DNA from: Actinobacteria bacterium UBA4719
GTDB lineage: Bacteria; Actinomycetota; Actinomycetes; Actinomycetales; Dermatophilaceae
Assembly (NCBI GenBank): GCA_002404345.1
Contig: DHJN01000222.1
Span: forward strand, 2,592-19,023
Direction: 5' to 3'
DNA: 16,432 nt
In this document: piece after piece, positions 1 to 5,702 of the stretch
How positions within the stretch are numbered: the stretch's first letter is position 1
How the letters are laid out: each line of letters starts with the position of its first letter
Notes under the pieces: generated by a model
Database searches by the model: none
Told to the model about the DNA's origin: nothing
The model's input: the letters and a program-made list of their open reading frames with translations, nothing else
Position numbers and translations under genes: made by a program

Positions 1-438
<438 letters not shown>

Positions 439-461
439 GCCGACAGGCGACGGCTCGTCGT

Positions 462-477
462 CGGGCCGAACGGCCCG
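462..477 (+). other. Small GC hairpin after the CoA-transferase gene
   Basis: CGGGCC and GGCCCG form a perfect 6-bp stem around the loop GAAC, 24 nt after the stop codon. No U-run follows. It may help protect the 3' end or terminate weakly before the stronger hairpin further downstream. Confidence 0.35.
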
Positions 478-504
478 GCGGCGAGTAGCACCAAGCAGGA
501 CACG

Positions 505-565
505 AAAACCTCCGAGTTGAGATGTGAGCCGTGAGATGGCTCAACACCTCACTCGAAGGTTTTTT
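505..565 (+). terminator. Long rho-independent terminator
   Basis: A long, nearly complete inverted repeat runs from AAAACCTCCGAG (505-516) to CTCGAAGGTTTT (552-563), with a 7-nt loop at about 531-537. It has one internal mismatch near each end and two single-base bulges. The 3' arm runs straight into TTTTTT. The A-rich 5' arm pairs with the T-run, so the structure could also end transcription from the opposite strand. It terminates the CoA-transferase transcript and insulates the DUF3494 gene. A U-tract terminator this clear is uncommon in such GC-rich DNA. Confidence 0.85.
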
Positions 566-680
566 CTGTCCGGCCAGCCCTGTGACGAATGCCACACGTC
601 GGCCGCCGCGCCTCACGTGCTTACGCCTGATCGGCGAAAGCTCTTCTGCTGCAAACGAATTCGGACCCGGCGCGCCGTCC

Positions 681-709
681 TTGACCGCGCAGGCGGGGCC
701 AGCGATGCT
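681..709 (+). promoter_or_regulatory. Candidate sigma70-type promoter of the DUF3494 gene
   Basis: TTGACC (681-686) and GATGCT (704-709) are separated by exactly 17 bp. This predicts a transcription start near 716, at the 5' foot of the inverted repeat at 713-753, and a leader of about 75 nt. The match is good for the -35 and moderate for the -10. It is a prediction only. Confidence 0.45.
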
Positions 710-712
710 CAC

Positions 713-753
713 GACGTTTGCGGGCGGTTCCATCGCGCTGGCAGGCAAACGTC
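713..753 (+). promoter_or_regulatory. Inverted repeat in the leader of the DUF3494 gene
   Basis: The 9-base arms GACGTTTGC (713-721) and GCAAACGTC (745-753) are perfectly complementary across a 23-nt spacer, which holds a further GCG/CGC pair. The element sits at or just after the predicted transcription start and ends 38 nt before the GTG start. It could be a 5' stem-loop in the mRNA or a repressor operator. It does not match a riboswitch class I recognise. Confidence 0.4.
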
Positions 754-791
754 CACCACCTCAGCAGAACTTCAAGAAGGAAAACTCCATA

Positions 792-1601
792 GTGGCTCAT
801 CGCCTCATCTCCACCATCCGCACGACCGCGGCCCGATCCCGGCTGGCCCCCGTCCTGACCCTTTTCTGTGTGACGAACGTCCTGATCGGTGCGTTCGGGC
901 TGCCGAGCGCGAGCGCTGCCACGCCGGGGGTCCCGATGGGCACCGCCGCCAACTTCGCGGTTCTCGCCTCCTCGACGGTGACGAATACCGGTCCCACCAC
1001 CATCAACGGCGATATCGGTCTGAGGTCGGGCACATCGGTGACCGGGTTTCTGCCCGGGCGGGTGACAGGGACCATCCACGCGGCCGACAGTGTCGCCTTG
1101 CAGGCCAAGAACGACCTTCGCGCTGCATACGACGACGCCGCGAGTCGCCCGACGACGGCCACCGTCGGGGTGGAACTAGGCGGGACCACCAAGACCCCGG
1201 GCGTGTACGACTCCCCGGCGGGCACCTTCGGGATCACCGGAACGTTGACCCTCGACGCCAAGGGCGACCCGAACGCCGTTTTCATCTTCAAGGCCGAATC
1301 CACGCTCATCACCGCGTCCAAGAGCAGCGTGAAGCTCGTCAACGGCGCGCAGTCATCCAATGTCTTCTGGCAGGTCGGTAGCTCCGCGACGCTGGGAACG
1401 CACTCCCTCATTCGGGGCAACATCTTGGCCCTCGCCTCGATCACCGTCACGACCGGAGTAACGGTGGACGGCAGGACAATGGCTCGGACCGCCGCAGTCA
1501 CGCTGGACAGCGACACGATCACCCTCCCCACGACCCGTGTCCATCAGTGCGCCGGCACCACCACCGAGTCACCAAGAGTCAGCGCTCACGTCCGAGGCTG
1601 A
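792..1601 (+). CDS. Secreted DUF3494 (ice-binding-like) protein
   Basis: This is a 269-residue secreted protein of the DUF3494 / ice-binding-protein-like family, a right-handed beta-helix fold. The frame stays open upstream to 531, but the GTG at 792 is preferred: AAGGA lies 10 nt before it, and the protein then starts with a basic n-region and a hydrophobic stretch ending in SASA-ATPG, a good signal-peptidase site near residue 38. Family segments are easy to see: MGTAANFAVLASSTVTNTG, TINGDIG, GTIHAADSVALQAKNDL, GTLTLDAKGDPNAVFIFKAE, SNVFWQVGSSATLG, GNILALASITV and a final AVTLDSDTITL. The C-terminus is short and has no LPXTG sorting signal or membrane anchor, so the protein is probably released. 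Known members bind ice or act as adhesins; the family name does not prove ice binding. The gene stands alone between two terminators. Confidence 0.88.
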   Translation: MAHRLISTIRTTAARSRLAPVLTLFCVTNVLIGAFGLPSASAATPGVPMGTAANFAVLASSTVTNTGPTTINGDIGLRSGTSVTGFLPGRVTGTIHAADSVALQAKNDLRAAYDDAASRPTTATVGVELGGTTKTPGVYDSPAGTFGITGTLTLDAKGDPNAVFIFKAESTLITASKSSVKLVNGAQSSNVFWQVGSSATLGTHSLIRGNILALASITVTTGVTVDGRTMARTAAVTLDSDTITLPTTRVHQCAGTTTESPRVSAHVRG

Positions 1602-1621
1602 ACCTCGGCCAGCCGCCGACT

Positions 1622-1654
1622 GGGCGTCGACCCCTTTGTTGGGGATCGGCGCCC
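1622..1654. terminator. Hairpin between convergent genes
   Basis: GGGCGTCGACCCC and GGGGATCGGCGCCC pair along almost their whole length (one G-U pair and one bulged base) around TTTGTT. The hairpin begins 20 nt after the DUF3494 stop and is followed on the + strand by a moderately T-rich stretch (TTTGGCATGTTTG). It also lies just past the end of the mscL remnant on the - strand. A shared terminator for both directions is likely. Confidence 0.6.
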
Positions 1655-1667
1655 TTTGGCATGTTTG

Positions 1668-1857
1668 TCAGCTGCGAGCCCGCAGGGAGTCGCGGATCTC
1701 GGTGAGCAGTGCGACCTTTTCGCTCGGGGCAGCGGTCTCGGGCTCAACACCCCTGGCGCGACGCTCGGCGAGCTTTGTTGAGAGGCATGACCACCACGAA
1801 GTAGATGGCTGCCCCTACGGTCAAGAAGTTGACAAGGGGAGTCACTCCGGGCAACGT
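1668..1857 (-). pseudogene. mscL: mscL remnant: C-terminal part of a large-conductance mechanosensitive channel, truncated and frameshifted
   Basis: Read on the - strand directly after the SAF gene's stop, the sequence encodes TPLVNFLTVGAAIYFVVVMPLN, which matches the second membrane helix of MscL. One base later in frame it continues as KLAERRARGVEPE and then PSEKVALLTEIRDSLRARS-stop, which matches the MscL cytoplasmic C-terminal helix. The frames disagree at AACAAAGCTC (about 1770-1778): one extra A would have to be removed to restore AAC-AAG-CTC. The N-terminal 70-80 residues, including the first membrane helix and pore constriction, are absent because the SAF gene's stop lies right at the junction. 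Intact MscL is about 130-150 residues, and the pore cannot form without helix 1. A short membrane peptide from the GTG at 1845 could still be made (about 33 residues), but nothing supports it. Confidence 0.8.
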
Positions 1858-2562
1858 TCAGGTGGCGGGCGCTCGCATGACCAGGCTGAACGTGGCCTCG
1901 GACATCCCGGATGGATCGATGGTGGCAAGCCGCGCGGCAGCATCCCTTGCCACGGCCACGACCACCCCGCCAGGTGGCCCCGACTCTGCGGCAGCTGACC
2001 AGCGGTCGCCTGCCGAGCCCGCATCAACGGCAAGCACCGCGACGTCCGTGGCCACGACCTTGCCCCCCGAGCTGATCAGATCCACGTGGTCACCGGGGGT
2101 CGCCATGGCCGCCATGGCCGGGTCCGCGAGCCGGACGTGGGCCGCTACGAGGCCGGTGCGCACCCCCGACAGCAGCCCGGGGCCCCGAACCCGCGCTGCG
2201 GTGACCGGCTCGCCGCGTGCCATCCCGGCACTCAACGCCTTGCCCACGAGCGCCACAGGATCTGCGACGGCGCCGTAAGGGCTCAGGTCCCTGGGCCAGT
2301 CGGCCACCGAAAGGTCGCCTTGCGTCAGCACGTGTCCGGCCATCAGGTCCTGGGCGACGACCACGATCGGGACACCCCGAGGAGCCGGCTGGGGTAGAAA
2401 GGCGCTCATTGCCAACCAGAGCGCGGTCGCGACGAGGCCGGCGGAAGCCACCCGGCGCAGACGTGTGCGCTGCCAGGCCGGTCGCCGTCCGGGACCGACC
2501 AGACCTGCCGGCAGGATGCGCTTGAGGTCGGCAGGCACTCTCATGTCGGCAAGCCCTCTCAT
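1858..2562 (-). CDS. SAF-domain membrane protein (CpaB/RcpC-like)
   Basis: This is a 234-residue protein with a basic N-terminus, one membrane helix (about residues 39-56) and an extracytoplasmic SAF domain after it. The SAF part begins near residue 64 (RGVPIVVVAQDLMAGHVLTQGDL), continues through VGKALSAGMARGEPVTAARV and ends with a second beta-rich module (TPGDHVDLISSGGKVVATDVAVLAV). This architecture is shared with CpaB/RcpC Flp-pilus proteins and with stand-alone actinobacterial SAF proteins. No other pilus gene is nearby, so a pilus role is not supported. The chosen ATG (2560-2562) overlaps the mtnP stop as ATGA, implying translational coupling. A second ATG at 2544 lies in a tandem copy of the same sequence. 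The C-terminus abuts the mscL remnant, so the last few residues could be altered by that deletion. Confidence 0.75.
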   Translation of the reverse strand: MRGLADMRVPADLKRILPAGLVGPGRRPAWQRTRLRRVASAGLVATALWLAMSAFLPQPAPRGVPIVVVAQDLMAGHVLTQGDLSVADWPRDLSPYGAVADPVALVGKALSAGMARGEPVTAARVRGPGLLSGVRTGLVAAHVRLADPAMAAMATPGDHVDLISSGGKVVATDVAVLAVDAGSAGDRWSAAAESGPPGGVVVAVARDAAARLATIDPSGMSEATFSLVMRAPAT

Positions 2563-2570
2563 GTCGGCAG
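2535..2570 (-). repeat. 18-bp tandem duplication across the mtnP/SAF junction
   Basis: Two adjacent 18-bp units (2553-2570 and 2535-2552) agree at 16 of 18 positions, and a partial third unit follows. Each unit carries the core TGCCGACATGAGAG, so the ATGA stop/start overlap is present twice. It adds six residues (M-R-x-x-A-D twice) to the N-terminus of the SAF protein and gives two possible in-frame ATG starts. Confidence 0.8.
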
Positions 2571-3467
2571 GGCGAACGGCAGGATCAGGCCGTCCAGGGC
2601 GCGCCGGCACGCACAGGTTGCCGAGGCGTCATCCTCACCGGCCGGCATGTCGACGATGGCCGACTGCAGGACCGTCTTCAACGTGTTGAGGCTTCGAGCG
2701 AACACCTTGAACACCTCTTCGTGGGTCACCGACTCGCCGCCCTCGACCCCGGCGTCAAGGTCTGTGACCAGGGCGATCGTGGTGAAGCACATGGCGAGCT
2801 CGCGCGCGATCGAGGCCTCCGGCATGGCGGTCATGCCGACAACGGTCCATCCGGCCTGCTGGTGCCACAGCGACTCGGCACGGGAGGAGAACCTCGGGCC
2901 GTTGATGACCACCAGAGTGCCCGCATCGACGACCTTTTGGCCGGCCGCGCGACCGGCGTTGATCACGACCTCACGACCCCGGGGACAGTAGGGGTCGGAG
3001 AACCCGACGTGCACTACCGCACCGATGCCGTCGTAGACGGTGTGATCACGGCCCCAGGTGCGGTCGACGACCTGGTCCGGCACGACGACGGTGCCCGGAC
3101 CGTCATCTGGCTTCAGGGAGCCGACGGCGCAGGGTGCGAGCACCTGCCGAACGCCGACCGAGCGCAATGCCCAGAGGTTGGCGCGGTAGTTGACCCGGTG
3201 CGGCGGGAAGCGATGGTCCTGTCCGTGCCGCGTGAGGAAGGCCACGCGCCGACCCTCGAGATCTCCGATCACGACGTCGTCGCTGGGGTCACCGAAGGGC
3301 GTGGTGATCCTGATGCGTTCTGAGTCGGTGAGGAACTCGTAGAACCCTGAGCCGCCGATGACGCCGATCTCGGCTCGACCCGAGCTCGTGCCTGCCGAGC
3401 TGCCTGTGCCTGCCGAGCCGCCTGTGCCTGCCGAGCTGCCGACCGGGGTCTCTGTGCTGGGTGTCAT
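2559..3467 (-). CDS. mtnP: S-methyl-5'-thioadenosine phosphorylase
   Basis: This 302-residue cytosolic enzyme phosphorolyses methylthioadenosine, a by-product of polyamine and SAM metabolism, to adenine and methylthioribose-1-phosphate. Class II nucleoside phosphorylase segments are clear: IGVIGGSGFY near residue 34 (phosphate-binding loop), LTRHGQDHRFPPHRVNYRANLWAL, VVINGPRFSSRAESLWH, VVGMTAMPEASIARELAMCF and VTDLDAG. The TDxD motif near the purine pocket fits adenine-type substrates (MTAP) rather than a guanosine/inosine PNP. Residues 10-28 are a low-complexity Gly/Ser/Ala/Thr extension encoded by three 18-bp repeats. The ATG has no SD; TAGTCT lies exactly six bases upstream, suggesting a leaderless mRNA. 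The gene is followed by the coupled SAF gene. Methylthioinosine phosphorylase is the main alternative. Confidence 0.92.
   Translation of the reverse strand: MTPSTETPVGSSAGTGGSAGTGSSAGTSSGRAEIGVIGGSGFYEFLTDSERIRITTPFGDPSDDVVIGDLEGRRVAFLTRHGQDHRFPPHRVNYRANLWALRSVGVRQVLAPCAVGSLKPDDGPGTVVVPDQVVDRTWGRDHTVYDGIGAVVHVGFSDPYCPRGREVVINAGRAAGQKVVDAGTLVVINGPRFSSRAESLWHQQAGWTVVGMTAMPEASIARELAMCFTTIALVTDLDAGVEGGESVTHEEVFKVFARSLNTLKTVLQSAIVDMPAGEDDASATCACRRALDGLILPFALPT
3389..3442 (-). repeat. Three 18-bp tandem repeats in the mtnP 5' region
   Basis: Three adjacent 18-bp units (3389-3406, 3407-3424, 3425-3442) differ at one or two positions and encode SSAGTS, GSAGTG and SSAGTG. They sit between the start codon and the conserved IGVIGGSG loop, so they only lengthen a disordered N-terminal arm. 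Confidence 0.8.
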
Positions 3468-3468
3468 C

Positions 3469-3488
3469 GCCCGAGACTAGTCGCGGGC
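3469..3488 (-). promoter_or_regulatory. Leaderless-type -10 of mtnP inside a 20-bp palindrome
   Basis: On the - strand TAGTCT (3479-3474) is followed by six bases and the ATG at 3467, the usual geometry of a leaderless start. The hexamer lies inside a 20-bp palindrome (GCCCG-x-GACTAGTC-x-CGGGC) with a single mismatched pair. A dimeric repressor bound there would cover the -10. The palindrome could also be incidental. Confidence 0.5.
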
Positions 3489-3571
3489 CAACCCTGGCCA
3501 GGGGGTCATCTGGCGACTGTGGACGGTGGGGCGAACTGCCGAACGGATGTGGAGAAGACGCCGACGGCAGA

Positions 3572-3586
3572 GCAGCCTCAGGCTGC
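3572..3586 (-). terminator. Possible hairpin at the fmdB stop codon
   Basis: GCAGCC and GGCTGC form a perfect 6-bp stem with the stop codon TGA as its 3-nt loop. No U-tract follows on the - strand, so it is only a weak terminator candidate. Of the 110 bp between fmdB and mtnP, this hairpin and the palindrome near mtnP are the only structure I see. Confidence 0.3.
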
Positions 3587-4018
3587 CGAGCCCTCGGACC
3601 TCGAGGCAGACTTCGTGGCCGGCTTGGTTGCCGTCTTGGCGGTGCCCGTGCTCGCGGATGAGTCGGAGGACGTCGCCGAGGAGGAGTCGGAGGACGAGCT
3701 GCTTGATTCGCTCGAGGGCGCGGAAGAGCTCGTCGAGTCGGAGCCACTGCCTGAGCCACTGCGGGAGTCTTTGCCTGAGCCACTGCTTGAGCCACTGCGG
3801 GAGTCTTTGCCTGAGCCACTGCGGGAGGTGCTCCGCGAGTCGTTGCGCGAGTCATTGCGGTAGAAGCCAGAACCCTTGAACACGACGCCGACGGCATTGA
3901 ACAGCTTGCGCAGGCGGCCCTCGCACTCGGGGCACTCGGTCAGCGAGTCGTCGCTGAATGACTGGACGATCTCAAAGCGATGTTCGCAGGCTGTACACGC
4001 GTAGGCGTACGTCGGCAC
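3578..4018 (-). CDS. FmdB-family zinc-ribbon protein, Ruc-like
   Basis: This is a 146-residue protein with an N-terminal zinc ribbon, MPTYAYACTACEHRF...TECPECEGRLRKLF, whose four cysteines (C8, C11, C29, C32) form two CxxC pairs. Next come the conserved NAVGVVFKGSGFYRNDSR segment and a Ser/Gly/Lys/Thr-rich tail of about 90 residues that looks disordered. Layout and the FKGSGFYR motif match M. tuberculosis Rv0991c (Ruc), reported as a redox-regulated chaperone whose cysteines release zinc on oxidation. A chaperone role here is inferred by homology; the older name 'FmdB regulatory protein' says little. The start is GTG, with GGAGGA only three bases upstream, a short but plausible spacing. The tail contains two copies of a 36-bp repeat (SGSGKDSRSGS twice). 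A CIRCE-like operator lies in the promoter, implying HrcA-controlled heat-shock expression. Confidence 0.88.
   Translation of the reverse strand: MPTYAYACTACEHRFEIVQSFSDDSLTECPECEGRLRKLFNAVGVVFKGSGFYRNDSRNDSRSTSRSGSGKDSRSGSSSGSGKDSRSGSGSGSDSTSSSAPSSESSSSSSDSSSATSSDSSASTGTAKTATKPATKSASRSEGSAA
3753..3812 (-). repeat. 36-bp-period repeat in the Ser-rich tail of the zinc-ribbon gene
   Basis: A 24-base segment beginning GAGCCACTGCGGGAG occurs at 3753-3776 and again identically at 3789-3812, a 36-base period that is in frame. It encodes a duplicated SGSGKDSRSGS-type peptide in the disordered tail. Confidence 0.75.
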
Positions 4019-4027
4019 GGGTCCTCC

Positions 4028-4065
4028 GAATTGGCACTCTCAGGGTGAATTGGCACTCTCAGGGT
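4028..4065. repeat. Perfect 19-bp tandem repeat in the zinc-ribbon gene leader
   Basis: The 19-base unit GAATTGGCACTCTCAGGGT occurs twice in a row with no differences (4028-4046, 4047-4065). Each copy contains TTGGCACTC, the half-site of the CIRCE operator (GAGTGCCAA on the transcribed strand). The copies occupy nearly the whole leader between the predicted transcription start and the SD site. Confidence 0.95.
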
Positions 4066-4076
4066 TTGACTGCCAA
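4050..4076 (-). promoter_or_regulatory. CIRCE-like HrcA operator upstream of the zinc-ribbon gene
   Basis: On the - strand TTGGCAGTC, nine bases, then GAGTGCCAA form a 9-9-9 inverted repeat with one mismatched pair. The CIRCE consensus is TTAGCACTC-N9-GAGTGCTAA, and actinobacterial versions often have TTGGCACTC arms. The right arm is identical to that variant. A possible -10, TACACT (4081-4076), abuts the left arm, so the operator would cover the transcription start, the usual CIRCE position. M. tuberculosis Rv0991c is, as I recall, in the HrcA regulon, which supports this reading independently. Confidence 0.75.
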
Positions 4077-4094
4077 GTGTAACGGCAGTCAAAC
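4064..4094. promoter_or_regulatory. Second inverted repeat overlapping the CIRCE and the -10
   Basis: GTTTGACTGCC (4064-4074) and GGCAGTCAAAC (4084-4094) are perfect 11-base arms around nine bases that contain the candidate -10 TACACT (- strand). The left arm shares bases with the CIRCE left half. It may be a second operator, or a terminator hairpin for antiporter transcripts running into the region (no U-run follows). In the rest of 4095-4166 I see only a short direct repeat, AGGACAAA, present twice. Confidence 0.55.
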
Positions 4095-4166
4095 CACGGA
4101 AAGTCCCTGTCCGGTTGCAGTGCTGCGTCTCCACGGCCCGAGGCCAGGACAAACAGGACAAAGCTG

Positions 4167-5675
4167 CTAGGACTTGGCGTCCCAACCGGCCAGTCGGCCC
4201 CGTTTGCTGACCTCACGCACCCGGCTCTCGGCTGCCAGCCGGGTCTCGGCGGTCGCGACGATCATCAGCTGGTCACCATGGCGCAGGGTGGTCTGCGGGG
4301 ACGGCACGAAGCCCTTGCCACCGCGGACGACCAGCGTGACGTTGGCGCCCGGCGGCAGACGCAGCTCGAACACCTCGACCCCGTGCAGCCTGGACGTGCC
4401 GCCGACGGTCATCTGCAGGACGTCCGCCCCGAGCTCCTCCAGCGGCGTCGACTCGACCTCGAGGTCCAGTGCCCGGTCGGTGTCCGTCACGCCGAGCCGG
4501 CGCGCCATCCAGGGCAGCGCGGGCCCCTGGACCAGCGTGAAGATCACCACCAGGACGAAGACGAGGTCGAAGAGCCATTCGACGCTCGGTGTCCCGGCGG
4601 TCCGTGGCACCGTGGCCAGGACGACCGGCACGGCGCCACGCAGCCCCGCCCAGGACAGGAACGCCTGGTCGCGCCACGGCACCCGGAACGGGGTCAACGA
4701 CACCATGACCGACAGTGGCCTTGCCACCAGCAACAGCACCAGGCCGATCACGATGGCGGGCACGATCTGCGTCGTCAGCCGGGCGGGGGTGGCCAACAAG
4801 CCCAACAGGACGAACAGGCCGATCTGGGCCAGCCAACCCAGCGCCTGGGCGAACCCGCGGACCGCTGCCCGGTGTGGCAGTCGCATGTTCCCCAGGAGGA
4901 GCGCAGAGAGGTATGCCGCCAGGAAGCCGCTGGCATGCAACAGCGCGCCCGCCGCATAGGCCAGCACCGTCAGCGACACCACCCCGATCGAGAACAGGCC
5001 GGAGGAGGACGACGCGATCCGGCGCATGAGGTGCCCACCGGCATACCCGATCAGCAGTCCGATGGCGGCACCGCCGAGGAGCTCGGCGACGGCGATGAGC
5101 AGCAGCAGCCACCACGCGCCGTGGCTGTTGCCCCCGGGGTTCGCCTGGTTGGCAAGGGCGAGCACGAGGATCACGACCGGGGCGTCGTTGAAGCCGGACT
5201 CAGCCTCCAGCAGACCTGTCAGCCGGCGGGGGAGCGGCACCCGGCGCAGGACGGAGAACACCGCTGCAGCATCGGTGGGGGACAGCACGGCACCGACCAG
5301 CAGGGCAACGGTCCATGAGACATGGAGCACCACGTGCGCGGCCAGTCCCACGACCGCGACCGAGACCACCATCCCCAGGGTCGACAGCAGAGCCGCAGGT
5401 GCGACCGATCGCTTGATTCCGTCCCAGGACGTCGTGAGTCCGCCTTCGGCCAGGATCAGGACCAGGGCGCTGTAGCCCAGGACCTGGGTCAGCTCAGCGG
5501 AGTCGAAGCTGATGCCGAGGCCGGCGTCACCGATGGCCACACCGATGGCCAGATAGAGCAGCAGCGAAGGCAACCCGGAGCGCACCGAGAGACGCACCGC
5601 AGCCACGGAGACCAGCAGCACGAGGGTCCCGACCAGCAGCGAGAGGTCGAGGTCGGAGACGGTGAACGCGGGCAT
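4167..5675 (-). CDS. CPA1-type cation/proton antiporter with C-terminal RCK_C (TrkA-C) domain
   Basis: This is a 502-residue integral membrane protein. The first ~390 residues are a Na+/H+ exchanger domain with about 12 hydrophobic helices. It includes GAVLSPTDAAAVFSVLRR, then LLEAESGFNDAPVVIL with the Asn-Asp pair expected for ion binding, and SWAGLRGAVPVVLA. The last ~97 residues form a soluble module with TSRLHGVEVFELRLPPGANVTLVVRGG and TTLRHGDQLMIVATAE, typical of RCK_C/TrkA-C domains that bind a regulatory nucleotide (in some relatives c-di-AMP). This domain order resembles NhaP2/CvrA-type K+/H+ antiporters, so K+ or Na+ export driven by the proton gradient is likely; the ion cannot be assigned from sequence. 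The ATG lies 27 bp from the divergent acylase start with no clear SD, so the promoters must overlap. Confidence 0.9.
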   Translation of the reverse strand: MPAFTVSDLDLSLLVGTLVLLVSVAAVRLSVRSGLPSLLLYLAIGVAIGDAGLGISFDSAELTQVLGYSALVLILAEGGLTTSWDGIKRSVAPAALLSTLGMVVSVAVVGLAAHVVLHVSWTVALLVGAVLSPTDAAAVFSVLRRVPLPRRLTGLLEAESGFNDAPVVILVLALANQANPGGNSHGAWWLLLLIAVAELLGGAAIGLLIGYAGGHLMRRIASSSSGLFSIGVVSLTVLAYAAGALLHASGFLAAYLSALLLGNMRLPHRAAVRGFAQALGWLAQIGLFVLLGLLATPARLTTQIVPAIVIGLVLLLVARPLSVMVSLTPFRVPWRDQAFLSWAGLRGAVPVVLATVPRTAGTPSVEWLFDLVFVLVVIFTLVQGPALPWMARRLGVTDTDRALDLEVESTPLEELGADVLQMTVGGTSRLHGVEVFELRLPPGANVTLVVRGGKGFVPSPQTTLRHGDQLMIVATAETRLAAESRVREVSKRGRLAGWDAKS

Positions 5676-5690
5676 GGCTTCGATGTGTCC

Positions 5691-5702
5691 TAGTCTCGCA
5701 GG
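5691..5702 (+). promoter_or_regulatory. Leaderless-type -10 of the acylase gene
   Basis: TAGTCT (5691-5696) is followed by six bases and the GTG at 5703, with no SD. The hexamer and the six-base gap are the same as at mtnP. The whole divergent spacer is only 27 bp, so the acylase -35 region must lie inside the antiporter coding sequence. No good -35 is visible. Confidence 0.5.

Noticed and set aside
612..790. Riboswitch in the DUF3494 leader (c-di-GMP or c-di-AMP class)
   Set aside because: A few GCAAAC-like and GAAA-like pieces are present, but the conserved cores of those classes are missing. Only the plain inverted repeat is supported.
531..791. In-frame upstream extension of the DUF3494 gene (start at 531)
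   Set aside because: The extension would overlap the loop and 3' arm of the terminator at 505-565, has no family similarity, and would bury the signal peptide. The GTG at 792 has an SD and a normal signal sequence.
2086..3323. + strand open frames over the SAF and mtnP genes
   Set aside because: They are antisense to genes with clear family motifs and show no recognisable domains or SD sites.
4278..5318. Long + strand open frame opposite the antiporter gene (346 codons)
   Set aside because: Its composition is rich in Gln, Arg, Asp and Gly with no domain, and it is fully antisense to a well-conserved membrane protein. Such frames are expected in GC-rich DNA.
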